A stretch of 64,000 bases of DNA from Roseiarcus sp963741405 (GCA_963741405.1 CAVUHX010000031.1:62001-126000), one strand, 5' to 3'; counted from the stretch's first letter, positions 36,587 through 45,416 are shown. Notes: generated by a model not told the origin, from the sequence alone. A program made the numbers and translations.

Positions 36587-37458
36587 TCAACTTGAGCGAC
36601 TATTGTAGGCAGCTTGCATTAGTTCCTTTAGTAGGTCGTGGTTCTTGCCAATGTCTGCCTTATGTAGTGACAACCGATACGTTCCCCATCTTGGTGAGTA
36701 TTCAAGGGCCTCCAGACCCGCCTTTTCGATTTTTTCGCCGAGTTCTTCCGCCTTTGGTAGTTTAACCTCAAAATTAACAGTGTTTTCCTGGGACGAAAGA
36801 CAGCGATGTTAAATGGTTGTCCATCTTTTGATAGACCGATGTAAAACCTGTTATATTTTAGTTCCAATGACGGTGCGATTTCACGAGCAATCCCTAGTAA
36901 CTCATCGGCCAACTGAACCGTTGCCTTTGAGCCTCGTTTTTCCCAATATGCCCGATCTGCGGGGGCTGCCTCGGCATCTTCGTCTTCATCGACCAAGCCG
37001 CGTGGCATTTCGTCGATAACTTTTGTGAAGACCACTGTTGTATGATTTCCAACCTTTAGAGCCTGCATTTGGAGCGCGATAAGCGGAATGCTTCCGTTGA
37101 AAAGGGCGATGATATTAAGAAAGCGACTGGTAATATCCTCCGCGATCAGCACAGCGGCATGTTCGTATTGTTGATAACGTTTCCGCTCAATGTCCTAGTA
37201 TTCAATGGTGCGGATGATGTGGGTTTCATCAGTTAGGCCAAGCTAGACTTCCACCTCGTAGCGCCGCTTTGTTTCTGGGTCTTGAAGGAGGAGATCAAGT
37301 CGTCCGGCCCTTGGTTGAATACGCTCCTTGTCTCTCAGAACCAGCTCACCCAGACCGAGAATTGAAGGATCGGTAGCTATAAGTTGCTGCACCCATTTTT
37401 CGTCGAGGTCTTGGTGCAATTTTAAGGAAATTCGCTCTGATTTTGTAAACTCCACCAA
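36587..37458 (-). pseudogene. Decayed conserved hypothetical protein (possible PD-(D/E)xK type)
   Basis: The first part reads VEFTKSERISLKLHQDLDEK, then RAGRLDLLLQDPETKRRYEVEV, with a nuclease-like D...ExE arrangement. A TAG near 37243 interrupts it where the flanking sequence suggests Gln. Sequence resumes LGLTDETHIIRTIEY, a second TAG near 37200 stands at the likely Trp, then DIERKRYQQYEHAAVLIAED and a long conserved stretch to GQPFNIAVFRP. Near 36785 one base is missing, and the end (VNFEVKLPKAEEL, GLEALEYSPRWGTYRLSLHK) is in another frame. GTG/TTG at 37455/37458 follow GGGAGGAG and serve as starts. Two nonsense codons plus a frameshift make real decay likely. The family name is from memory of its style; the function is unknown. 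Confidence 0.6.
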
Positions 37459-37738
37459 CTCCTCCCGATTGCAGTTTTGACTTGCGAAGAATTGAATGAA
37501 TGCAGGCAGCCAACTTCGCAGGCCCCTGCGAACTTGTCGAGCGGTCGCCGTTGGGTCAGGAACAGCGGCGACGCCGAATAACACGCCCTCGACCTCCACG
37601 ACGATGCGTCAGGACGGGGCCAGGACGAGCCTCCGGAATTCGGCAGGGCCGCGCTTCATGATCAACTCTGCAAGCCAGCTACCGACAATGAGGGCTTTGA
37701 CCTAGCAGTGGGGTCCTCGCTGGAGGCGTACCCAAGGC

Positions 37739-37931
37739 CCACAATAGCTCGACCATCGACGCTCAGTTCGCGTATCCCATTATTCAGCTCACCTCAGTCA
37801 TGACCGCCCTCAGCGAAGTCAGCTCGATCTCACCACTGCTTGCGGGTCGAGCCTTCTTTTCTCCGCTCCGTCAGCTCGCGCCGCATGCGATGGAACGAAC
37901 TCGCTTCGACTTCGACGGAAGCCGATGCGCT
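37739..37931 (+). repeat. Diverged direct repeat, copy 2
   Basis: The second copy of the repeat seen at 32550 and 38719, same orientation. It shares CCATCGACG-CTCAG, CAGCTCACCTCAG, GTCAGCTCG, CTCACCACTG, the run CGGGTCGAGCCTTCTT and GAACGAACTCGC with copy 1, and CAGCTCACCTCAG with copy 3. It is shorter, losing similarity near 37930. It lies between the decayed gene and the protease gene. Confidence 0.65.
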
Positions 37932-38061
37932 TGTTCAATTCGCCGCCGCTGCGTAGATTTCAACGCGCAACGACTGCTCGGGAGTTTCGACAGACAGCGG
38001 GACGGGCGCCGGAAGCTGTCGCAAGCTTTCTCCAGGCGCTTTGCCGCATCGGGAGGCGGAG

Positions 38062-38649
38062 ATGGTTGTCATTCCTGTGCGCGCTCATCTGCTCACCCTG
38101 ACGATCTCCGCTCCCGAGATCGTGGAGCGACCGGTGCGGGTCGGAAGAGAAACGCGCATGCAGCGGGAGCGGGTGATGCGCACGCGCGAGATCACGACCA
38201 CGCGGACGCAGGCTTCGCTGGTGAATTCGTTCGCCGCCGTGAACCAAGTGTTCGCCGCGGCCGACATTCAATTTCGGCTTCACGATACGACAGGCGACCG
38301 GGTGGAGGCGCCGTCCAACAATGAGGCGCTGGACGACAGTGGGTTTTACCTGTTGGCCCGCAGCTTTCCGATGACCGATTTTGTGCAGCTTCTGCTGGTG
38401 CGCCGGTTCGCCGGGTCGGAGGGCGGGGCGGCTATCGAGGACCAGGGCGTGTGCGCCGTGGGAGACTCCTCTCCCGACACCTCGCTCGCCCATGAATTCG
38501 GGCACCTGCTCGGACTCGCTCATCAGGGCGACATTCGCGATCTGATGAACCCCGGTCTGTCACCCCCCGGCACACCGCTGACCGCCAGCGAAATCAGGGA
38601 CGCCCGCGGATCACGCCTCGCGGCGCGCTTCGACCGCGCGACCCGATAG
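38062..38649 (+). CDS. Metzincin-like zinc metalloprotease
   Basis: A 195-residue protein with the extended zinc site HEFGHLLGLAH (His144, His148, His154, catalytic Glu145) followed 8 residues later by a Met in DLMNPG, the Met-turn of metzincins. Upstream sequence (SLVNSFAAVNQVFAAADIQF, then FVQLLLVRRFAG) fits the reprolysin-type beta sheet and helix. The start ATG follows GGGAGGCGGAG. No signal peptide or propeptide is evident, so it would be cytosolic unless exported another way; the substrate is unknown. It lies alone between two copies of the local repeat. Confidence 0.75.
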   Translation: MVVIPVRAHLLTLTISAPEIVERPVRVGRETRMQRERVMRTREITTTRTQASLVNSFAAVNQVFAAADIQFRLHDTTGDRVEAPSNNEALDDSGFYLLARSFPMTDFVQLLLVRRFAGSEGGAAIEDQGVCAVGDSSPDTSLAHEFGHLLGLAHQGDIRDLMNPGLSPPGTPLTASEIRDARGSRLAARFDRATR

Positions 38650-38718
38650 GCGGATTGCCGAATGCATGCACGCCGCCTTTGACGGTCGCGGCCAACGCGA
38701 AAGCCTGATTGCGTCAAC

Positions 38719-39070
38719 CTTGCCCATCGCCGCTCAGTTCCCCCAATCCCATCACTCAGCTCACCTCAGGTAGGACCGCCCTGCGCGACGTCAGGTCATT
38801 CTCACCGCTGATTACAGGTTGAGCCTCTCCCCGCCGTCAGTTCGCGCCGCGATGTGCGGGCATTATCAAAGAACGGACTCGTGCGACGACGACCGAAGTT
38901 GGTCCAGAATTCCGGCGCGGGAAGGACTTGGCTTGGGAAACCGCTCGTCCAGACGCACGATATTGACGGGGAATATTTGGGGGCGTTATCAGACACTCTC
39001 TGCTCATCATCCGTCGCGGTCGAGCGATCACTCAGACCGGGGTTTTTCGCCCAATCTCGCCAAAACCGGA
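38719..39070 (+). repeat. Diverged direct repeat, copy 3
   Basis: The third copy, same orientation as the others. It aligns with copy 1 over most of its length: GCCCATCG-CGCTCAG, CATCACTCAG, ATTCTCACCGCTG, GGTTGAGCC, TCCCCGCCGTC, AGAATTCCGGCGC, ATTTGGGGGCG, and a weaker tail with ATCATCCG. No open frame is shared by all copies, so it does not behave like a decayed gene family in any obvious frame. Confidence 0.65.
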
Positions 39071-39144
39071 CGGAACAAATCAGGCCGTCGGTCGAGGCAG
39101 GTCGTGCGACGACGTCAACGAGTAGCGCGTTGGTGCGCGGCGAT

Positions 39145-39351
39145 TTAGCAGCCAATATGTAACGAAAACTCGCTTCGCTTTGCCCGGTCGTCGGGGCGAA
39201 AGGCGGTCGGTTGCGCCTCGTTTTGGTTGTGCGTAGGCATCGTCGCGCTGCTCAACTCCAGACCCTTTCCGCTGTCATGCGCCACCCCGAACCGCTGGAA
39301 GACGAATTCTTTGAGCTGCTTCAAAGTCATCCGGACTTGCTCCCAGTTCAT
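39145..39351 (-). CDS. Small hypothetical protein, CsbD-like N-terminus
   Basis: A 68-residue product whose ATG follows AGGAGG at ideal spacing. It begins MNWEQVRMTLKQLKEFVFQR, which resembles the start of CsbD-family stress proteins (MNWxQV...KxKxK). The rest (from GVAHDSGKGLE on) does not follow the family, so it is either a diverged member or a different small protein. I give weight mainly to the ribosome-binding site. Confidence 0.45.
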   Translation of the reverse strand: MNWEQVRMTLKQLKEFVFQRFGVAHDSGKGLELSSATMPTHNQNEAQPTAFRPDDRAKRSEFSLHIGC

Positions 39352-39598
39352 GCACGCCTCCTGCACCATGGCTGACCCCATTTAACTCACTTGGTGAGAC
39401 CGGGTTCCAAAGCGGCGCTTTGACAAGACTGAAATGTCGTTGAGACCCGCCGTGGCGTGTAGATACGTTTCCGGGCTGTTTCACAACGCCGAAGGCCCGC
39501 CCTGTGACGACCGTCACAGCGACCTGCCAGGGACCATGCTTAATTGTTCGTATCAACCGGGGTCCTGAACACCAGGCGGTCCATTCGGAGACGCGGCA

Positions 39599-39736
39599 AT
39601 GTTCGGCAATCTCAACGAATACAGTTCGTTCGACGGTATTCTGATCGACGCCTGCAACGAGCGGCCATTGGTGATCGCCCTTGCGACAATCATCGCGGTC
39701 TGGTCGATCACTTTCGCACTCACCGTGGCGCTGTGA
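39599..39736 (+). CDS. Membrane miniprotein, 45 residues
   Basis: A short gene with ATG at 39599, a GGAG nine bases upstream and a TGA at 39734. The first 23 residues are polar and acidic (MFGNLNEYSSFDGILIDACN), and a single membrane helix follows (PLVIALATIIAVWSITFALT). I do not recognise it. A clear hydrophilic/hydrophobic division and a ribosome-binding site support it over chance, but it is short. Confidence 0.4.
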   Translation: MFGNLNEYSSFDGILIDACNERPLVIALATIIAVWSITFALTVAL

Positions 39737-39906
39737 TGGAAGGGCGGGGCGCTCCGTTTTTCGAAGAGCGTCTGGGTTGTGACCGCCAAGTCCGCATCGG
39801 GACGTGAGTATCTCAAGGCGGAGACGGATTGGGTTCGGCCCGCCACTCTACTCGCCCTCCCGGGCCGCGCATAATAGAGGGAGGCGCCTTCGCGGATACG
39901 TCAGGG

Positions 39907-40557
39907 CTAATGCAGGGTTGGCCTGTTTGTCGGCATCCCCGCAAGCATTTGCCGCCGAGCACGGGTGCAGGCCAAGACGACGGCATGGATTTCGTGCTCG
40001 GCGATCCTGGTTATCTCGCGTATGCGTCGAAGCGTCGTCTCCATATCCCTTTCGGTCGCTGGTTTCGTATCATCCACAACAAGGACCACCACGGCCTCGA
40101 ATAGGGCGCGCATCTGACCAAGTTCGTGGAGAGCATGATGAGCACGCTTCGGCAGGTCCATCACCTCTTCTCGCCCGAATAGCCCCTCGACGAAGCCGTC
40201 GAGTTCCTGACGCCGCACCAGCGCCAGAGCCGCCAAGCCCGCGCGTGTCGGGGCTGTTTCAATCCGCGTGAGGCGGAACGGCAAACTTCGATCCTGATGG
40301 CGGGTCAGGCGGTTCCACAAGCCCATCACCAACGCGCCGATGAGTTCGTTCACCTCGTCGATTGTCCCGAACGGCGGCAGCTGGGCGCCCCACAGGCCTT
40401 TCACTACCTCAATCGGCGAGGCCGACATGATTGGCGAGGCGATGTTGCCGAGGAAGCGTGTGCGAACCTCGTGGAACGGAACCGGACACTTGTATCGTTC
40501 AAGCAGGGCGCGGACCTGTTCGTCGCTTGCTCGCGATGGATTGGCGCGTGACGGCAT
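39907..40557 (-). CDS. Conserved-looking hypothetical protein
   Basis: A 216-residue soluble, mainly helical protein. I start it at the ATG after GGGGAG, giving MPSRANPSRASDEQVRALLE then RYKCPVPFHEVRTRFLGNIA. The middle (GTIDEVNELIGALVMGLWNRL) and the C-terminal half (AHHALHELGQMRALFEAVVV) look like packed helices. No catalytic motif or membrane segment is seen, and I do not know the family. Coding bias and the ribosome-binding site suggest a real gene. Confidence 0.6.
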   Translation of the reverse strand: MPSRANPSRASDEQVRALLERYKCPVPFHEVRTRFLGNIASPIMSASPIEVVKGLWGAQLPPFGTIDEVNELIGALVMGLWNRLTRHQDRSLPFRLTRIETAPTRAGLAALALVRRQELDGFVEGLFGREEVMDLPKRAHHALHELGQMRALFEAVVVLVVDDTKPATERDMETTLRRIREITRIAEHEIHAVVLACTRARRQMLAGMPTNRPTLH

Positions 40558-40790
40558 TGATGCTCCCCGCAAGCGCAGCACACAGCATGACGGGTTGAAG
40601 AGAATGGAGCGCTGTCGATACGAGACGTGGCCGCAAGCCGTCAAATCAGCGATGCATCAACCCCCGTCCAGAGACCGATAGGCCGCTTTGGTATCTCCTT
40701 ACATCAACCGCGCCGGTTCAGGCACTGACGCATGGGGCCGCAAATCGCGACGTCATCAACGGCCGCGTCGCCCAAGCGCATACAAAGCGG

Positions 40791-40842
40791 CTACTTCGTG
40801 GGCTTCCATTCGCTCGCCATCCGCTTCGCCTCGGCCAATTGA
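40791..40842 (-). pseudogene. Fragment of a Sel1-type gene 3' end
   Basis: Read on the minus strand, this gives QLAEAKRMASEWKPTK and a stop, nearly the same as the C-terminus of the Sel1-like gene 0.7 kb away (QIAEAQRMAREWKPK and stop). No upstream coding sequence accompanies it. It looks like the leftover of a duplication or recombination. Confidence 0.6.
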
Positions 40843-40912
40843 CGATCAAGAAAAGTCGGGCCGAAGCAAATACGCCAGCCTCGCACCGAACTTCCAGAGG
40901 GACCTACCCGCG

Positions 40913-41347
40913 CTACCTTTGACCATGAATGTAGTGTTCAAGCTGGCCGATTATGAATTCCTGCTGGCCAATAATGCTCTTCACGAGATCACCTATCGAA
41001 ATAATCCCAACTAGTTTTTTTCCATCGATGACCGGGAGATGACGAACACGCCTGTCCGTCATAAGTGCCATGCATTGTTCCACAGATTGTTCTGGCCGCG
41101 CGATAAAGACGTCCTTTTCCATAACCTCGCGAACAGGCGTCTTCGGAGAGGCTCTGCCTTTCAGAAAAACATTGCGCGCGTAGTGCCTTTCCGTGAAGAC
41201 ACCAACGAGTTCGTCGCCGTCCATCACGGCGAGTGAGCCAACGTCTTTTTCGGCCATTCTTGCAATGGCGTCGAAGACCGTGGTGTCTGGGCTAATGTAG
41301 AAGACGTCTGACCCTTTGCTGTCGAGTACCTGCTGCACCGTCGTCAT
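40913..41347 (-). CDS. CBS-domain pair protein
   Basis: A 144-residue protein made of two CBS domains: VFYISPDTTVFDAIARMAEK with GSLAVMDGDELVGVFTERHY, and VFIARPEQSVEQCMALMTDR with RHLPVIDGKKLVGIISIGDLV. Stand-alone CBS pairs bind adenine nucleotides and are thought to sense energy or redox state. The start is within ATG-ATG-ATG after GGGGAGG; I use the third for spacing. It is followed on the same strand by the fragment at 40791 and preceded by the Sel1 and BON genes, so a small stress-type cluster is possible. Confidence 0.88.
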   Translation of the reverse strand: MTTVQQVLDSKGSDVFYISPDTTVFDAIARMAEKDVGSLAVMDGDELVGVFTERHYARNVFLKGRASPKTPVREVMEKDVFIARPEQSVEQCMALMTDRRVRHLPVIDGKKLVGIISIGDLVKSIIGQQEFIIGQLEHYIHGQR

Positions 41348-41464
41348 CATCATCCTCCCCGACTTTTTGCTTGGCGACATTATCGAGATGGCATACGGCC
41401 GCTTACCACATCAAGGTGGACCAAATTGGCAGCACGCGCATTGAAGAAGCTCAACGCCCGAGGG

Positions 41465-41782
41465 TCACTTCGGCTTCCACTCCCGCGCCATCCGCTGCGC
41501 CTCGGCGATTTGGGCGAGGGTCATTTTGGAGGCCACGTCGTCGAGGAGTTTGATCACTCTGTCTCGGTTCGCTTCAAAGTAGAAAAAGGCGCTTGCTGCG
41601 TGTGTCGCCGCCAAGTTGAACCACATGTGCGCCCGTACATAGTCCTGAGGTACGCCCCACCCGTTTTCGTAGAGAAACCCGAGTTCCGCTTGCGCATACA
41701 TGTAGCCTTGATCGGCAGCTTTCTGAAACCAAATCGGCACCTTCGCGTCGTCCTGCGGGACGCCTGTGCCCTGCAAGTGCAT
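41465..41782 (-). CDS. Short Sel1-repeat protein
   Basis: A 105-residue protein with about two Sel1/TPR-like repeats (WFQKAADQGYMYAQAELGFL, YENGWGVPQDYVRAHMWFNL) and a C-terminal helix ending AQRMAREWKPK. Proteins with this ending are usually longer, with several more repeats upstream, so this may be a truncated 3' part given a new start. The ATG at 41782 follows AGGAG and lies 12 bases after the BON gene stop. Confidence 0.7.
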   Translation of the reverse strand: MHLQGTGVPQDDAKVPIWFQKAADQGYMYAQAELGFLYENGWGVPQDYVRAHMWFNLAATHAASAFFYFEANRDRVIKLLDDVASKMTLAQIAEAQRMAREWKPK

Positions 41783-41793
41783 TTCATCGCTCC

Positions 41794-42123
41794 TTATAGC
41801 TCTGCAAAGGGGTCGCCTTTCGCTGCGACATTGCGCCTTGGGGAACTCGTCACAGGATTGGGTCGGCCCGTCCAAAAGCCGTCGGCGGCGGCAGCGGCGA
41901 CTCCGGAACCCCCCTTGACGGACCGCACAGCAATTTCGTTTCTGACCCCGATTACGCCTTTCACCCGGCGCACGTCTGCTTCCGCGCAGGATTTCTGATA
42001 CGCCCTTTCAACCACGCCCTGCAGGATGACCCATCCGCCATCGACGTCGGCGGTCACGCTATGTCGAGGAACTGCTAAATCCCAATAAAGCGCGTTTGCG
42101 ACTGCGGTTCGCATCTCCTTCAT
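41794..42123 (-). CDS. BON-domain protein
   Basis: A 109-residue protein. Residues 1-70 form one BON domain (VANALYWDLAVPRHSVTADV, then DGGWVILQGVVERAYQKSCA, VRRVKGVIGVRNEIAV), a small alpha/beta module found in periplasmic OsmY-type and other proteins. No signal peptide is seen. The last 35 residues are Gly/Ala-rich and unstructured. It lies just upstream of the Sel1 gene, probably in one transcript. Confidence 0.8.
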   Translation of the reverse strand: MKEMRTAVANALYWDLAVPRHSVTADVDGGWVILQGVVERAYQKSCAEADVRRVKGVIGVRNEIAVRSVKGGSGVAAAAADGFWTGRPNPVTSSPRRNVAAKGDPFAEL

Positions 42124-42516
42124 GGCCGCGTCCCTCCGATTGTGTGAGTCGCAAACTAACGTACGTTCACGCCGGGATTTTAGCTATACGCAGTTTAATG
42201 ACGCGACGGATTGCCGCAGGCGGCTCTTGCATGGCGTAACTGAAGGTCACGGCGGTTCGGCTAGGCGAGACGTCGAGACGCTGTCACGTGCGCCGCGCAA
42301 CGTCCTCCTCTCTTGGCGGCGATCTGGCGGGCGTCGTTTTTGCGGCGTTCAGATTGCTAAGGACCAGCCTCTTGCTTTCGGGGGGCCTCTCCCAGGGGGC
42401 AGCCGAGCCGAGTACGCCGTCCTAGTGCATTTCTATGGCTTGGCGGGCAGGGCGCAAGGCGAGGCGCGTCGAGGATCGATCATCTCTCAAAGCGCCCCTC
42501 GGATGTACAAAAATAA

Positions 42517-42546
42517 GCCCCGCTCAGTGGGGAGGCTGAGCGGGGC
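42517..42546. terminator. Strong GC hairpin
   Basis: Perfect 11-bp arms, GCCCCGCTCAG and CTGAGCGGGGC, with an 8-base loop TGGGGAGG. It is stable enough to act as a transcription terminator or RNA-stabilising structure, but no T tract follows on either strand. Confidence 0.5.
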
Positions 42547-42720
42547 CAATGCGCTGAGTTATCTTGGTGCGAGGGGAGGCGCCCCGCCTTTACGTCCGCA
42601 AACGCGGAAAACACGAAAATATGACGTCCGCCGTTACAGCGCCTGTTAACGGTCGCCAATCTCCTGCTTATACACGCCAAGTCTTCCTTAGGGGAACCCG
42701 AGCCGACCCGAAGTGAGAAC

Positions 42721-42760
42721 TCGCCCTCCCCCGAACGCTCACACGTGCAAGGGAGGGCGA
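42721..42760. terminator. Hairpin with 10-bp arms and 20-base loop
   Basis: Perfect inverted arms TCGCCCTCCC (42721-42730) and GGGAGGGCGA (42751-42760). There is no T tract. Its loop contains the small palindrome CACGTG. It could be a structural RNA element or a protein-binding site. Confidence 0.4.
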
Positions 42761-43100
42761 GGGAGCGTGGGACGCATTCCCCATTCTGGCATCGCGCGAG
42801 GGGTCCGTGCGGCATAGCCAGACTGCACTCCGATGCGCTCCGACGTCGATCAGGGACACATGAAAGCTAAGCCCTGGTTGCTGACGTCTCGTCAGCTAAT
42901 CACCGTGGCTGAGCTTTTTGGCGTTACGGGGCAGTTACAGTGACAGTGCACTTTACTTGCGACGTCGCTTCTGCGGCGTAGTTTAATGCACTGTCTTCAC
43001 CCGCCGCTTCTGAGCGCCTCGTCTCCGACCACTGCGGAAATTTACTTTCGACCCGTGGTCCCGATGTCCCTCAACGCGCGCCGAACCCTCCGTGTTCGCC

Positions 43101-44228
43101 TTAAGCATTGCGTGACTGCCGCGGGAGCGTAGCGGCCAGGCGCGGTGCGGCGAAGCCTGGATCGCGACATCGCACCCATTCCAGAAAGGCGGCGACGCGG
43201 CGCCTGACTTTGGCGTCATGATTTTGATGAATGTCGGCGAGCCGATGTTCAAGGAACGGGTTGTGGAACCGCTCCAGTGTGACGGCGATATAGTCATGCG
43301 CCTCGCGGCCCATCTCGTAAAGCGCAAAGCCGGGCAGGACTTCCTCCAGATAGACTGCGGTGAGGGCCTTGGAGGCGGCGGCGTCTTCCAGGATCGCCCG
43401 GACCGTCTCATTCGCCGGCCGCCCTTCCTTCATCCAAATGTCGGCGAGCACCGTGTGACCCAAATTTAGGATATGCAGCTTCAGGCGCTCGAACGGCGCG
43501 AGGTCGTCCACCATTTGAACGGCGGGGTGCCTGATCGGTCCGCTGAACGCGCCCTTACGGATGGCCCAGAGAGCATAGGGCTCGGCGACCGCGCCGACCG
43601 GCTCGATCGGTTCGGAGACGATCCGGTCGACCAAGGTGTCTGCGAAGATCACGGATCGTGCGAGCCAGTCGCGAAACATGTCCGACTGGCGGCTTTCCTC
43701 GGCGAGGGTCGAAACGGCCTCGGCCAGACGGCGGCCGTTGCCGGAGACCAGCTCGGTGGGCAGGAAAAGCAGGCGACGGCCAGTCTCCCGGTAGCGAGCG
43801 AGAAGGAGCGCGAGCAGTTTGGCCGGAAAGCTGCCTGGCGGCGCATTCGAGCAATAATCGTGGCCGGCGTCTTCGCGCGTGCGCTCGAAGCCGGTGTCGC
43901 CGGTATTGGACACGGCGATCTCCGCATCGCGAGCGAAGCAGGCGACGACGTCCGGCCATTCCTGCTGGGCGTCAAACGCCGAATCGACGCTCGCGACCTC
44001 GATTGTTTCGTCGACCACCTTGTTCGCCGCGATCCCCCGGATACGAACCGGAAAAGGGACTCCGCGCTTGAAGGCGGATATGCGCCCGTCGCGGTCGCCG
44101 GCAGGAGAGGTCTTCACGACAGTGATCGGCCCGATGTCCTCGCCCGATCGGCGGGCCTCGTGGACGAAGAGATCGACATGCGCCTGAAGGAATCGGCTGG
44201 TGCCGAACTGGATGATTCTCCGAGTCAT
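43101..44228 (-). CDS. Mannitol dehydrogenase-family reductase (tagaturonate reductase/UxaB-like)
   Basis: An NAD-dependent sugar-acid or polyol dehydrogenase of 375 residues. The Rossmann N-terminus is RRIIQFGTSRFLQAHVDLFV, close to UxaB. Further matches are SNTGDTGFE, SFPAKLLALLLARY, LLFLPTELVSGNGRRLAEAV and TLVDRIVSEP. The usual catalytic motif KxxxLNxxH appears as KLHILNLGHTVLADIW, with the key Lys, Asn and His. The protein is shorter than E. coli UxaB (about 480). Its ATG at 44228 overlaps the stop of the dehydrogenase gene (ATGA). It is last in the transport/oxidation operon. Confidence 0.8.
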   Translation of the reverse strand: MTRRIIQFGTSRFLQAHVDLFVHEARRSGEDIGPITVVKTSPAGDRDGRISAFKRGVPFPVRIRGIAANKVVDETIEVASVDSAFDAQQEWPDVVACFARDAEIAVSNTGDTGFERTREDAGHDYCSNAPPGSFPAKLLALLLARYRETGRRLLFLPTELVSGNGRRLAEAVSTLAEESRQSDMFRDWLARSVIFADTLVDRIVSEPIEPVGAVAEPYALWAIRKGAFSGPIRHPAVQMVDDLAPFERLKLHILNLGHTVLADIWMKEGRPANETVRAILEDAAASKALTAVYLEEVLPGFALYEMGREAHDYIAVTLERFHNPFLEHRLADIHQNHDAKVRRRVAAFLEWVRCRDPGFAAPRLAATLPRQSRNA

Positions 44229-45239
44229 TCGATCTCGACCAGCGCCTTCACGAGGCCCGTCTTGTCTGTCGTCCATCGCGGGATGTCGGCGGCGACGCGA
44301 GCAAGGCTCGTGCGATGCGTGAGCAGGCGTTGCAGCGGGACCCTCCTGTCTTCGATTGCCGCCATGACCCGTTCGAAATCCGCGCGCACGGCGTTTCGGC
44401 TCCCGAGGACGGTCATCTCGCGCTTGTGAAGCTCCGGATCTGAAAAAGTGATGTTTTCGTTCACCACGCTAACCAGCACCAGCGAGCCACCATGGGCCAC
44501 ATGGCGAATCGCCTCTTCCATCGAGGCCTCGATTTCCGGTTGCGTCGAACACCACGTCGAATCCCTCGCCATTGGTCGCCTCGGCGACCCGCTCGTCCGT
44601 CCGGTCGCCGGCTGGGATCGACCGCCCCGCGATCCCCGCCTGCATCGCGAAATCGAGTCGCTCGGGGTCGAGGTCGATGACGGTGACGTCCCCGCCGGCC
44701 TGTCCCGCAAAGAGCGCGACGCCGAGGCCGATCGGCCCCGCGCCGATCACGAGCGCGCGGTCGCCGGGCCTCAGGCCCGAGCGCGCCGCGGCATGGGCGC
44801 CGATCGACAGGAACTCGACGCTCGCCGCCTCGTCGAAGGTGAGGTTTCCCGCCGGATAGAGATTGCGCTCCGGCACGCTGATCCGCTCGCACATGCCGCC
44901 GTCGCGATGCACGCCGAGCACGGCGATGCGCACGCAGCAATTGGGTTTGCCTTTGCGGCAGGCGATGCAGACTCCGCACGACACGTAGGGATTGACGACG
45001 ACCCTCTGGCCCTCCGTCAACGCGCTGCCCCGAGGCGCCTCGAGCACTTCGCCGGACAGTTCATGGCCGATGACCCGCGGATATTGCAGATAGGGGTGGC
45101 TACCCTCGTAGATATGATAATCGGTGCCGCAAATCCCGATCCTTCGGATGGCGACAAGAGCATCGCCGTCGCCGCGCCTTGCATCCGGCCGCTCCTCCAG
45201 CACAAGCTCGCCGGGTCTGCGACAGACGACCGCTCGCAT
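44225..45239 (-). pseudogene. Zinc alcohol dehydrogenase (L-galactonate/L-idonate dehydrogenase-like), one frame break
   Basis: A medium-chain dehydrogenase of normal length, about 337 residues. The first part has the catalytic zinc site (GICGTDYH, GHELSGEVLE), the structural-zinc Cys cluster (NPYVSCGVCIACRKGKPNCC) and the NAD fold (ALVIGAGPIGLGVALFAGQA). At DATGN, near 44535, one extra base shifts the frame; the rest (ASMEEAIRHVAHGGSLVLVS to LVKALVEIE) is intact in the next frame. The style resembles YjjN/LgoD, which makes tagaturonate from L-galactonate, and the next gene encodes a UxaB-like reductase. A sequencing error is plausible. Confidence 0.75.
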
Positions 45240-45382
45240 GGTCTTCGTCCCGCTTCTTGGTTAGCCGGTCCGCGGCTGGATGGAACCAGGCGTCCGGCCG
45301 CCGCCCGTTTTCGAGGATGTCGGGTTGGATCGCAAGCCTGACGCGGCGTGTGGTGCGCCAGCTCATCGGCGTCCGGAAACGG

Positions 45383-45411
45383 GAGGGGGCCGGCTGTACG
45401 CCGGCCCCCTC
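45383..45411 (-). terminator. Strong hairpin after the binding-protein gene
   Basis: Perfect 12-bp arms, GAGGGGGCCGGC and GCCGGCCCCCTC, with loop TGTAC, starting 5 bases beyond the binding-protein stop on the minus strand. Intercistronic hairpins here commonly protect the binding-protein transcript or partly stop transcription, giving it excess over downstream enzymes. Confidence 0.65.
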
Positions 45412-45416
45412 GCGTC

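Larger units (their letters stand above)
42124..43100. other. Gene-free stretch of about 1 kb
   Basis: Between the BON gene and the sugar operon. Short open frames on both strands have neither ribosome-binding sites nor recognisable products. It contains the two strong hairpins listed separately (42517 and 42721) and a purine/pyrimidine-varied region without obvious repeats. A small RNA is possible but unproven. Confidence 0.5.
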
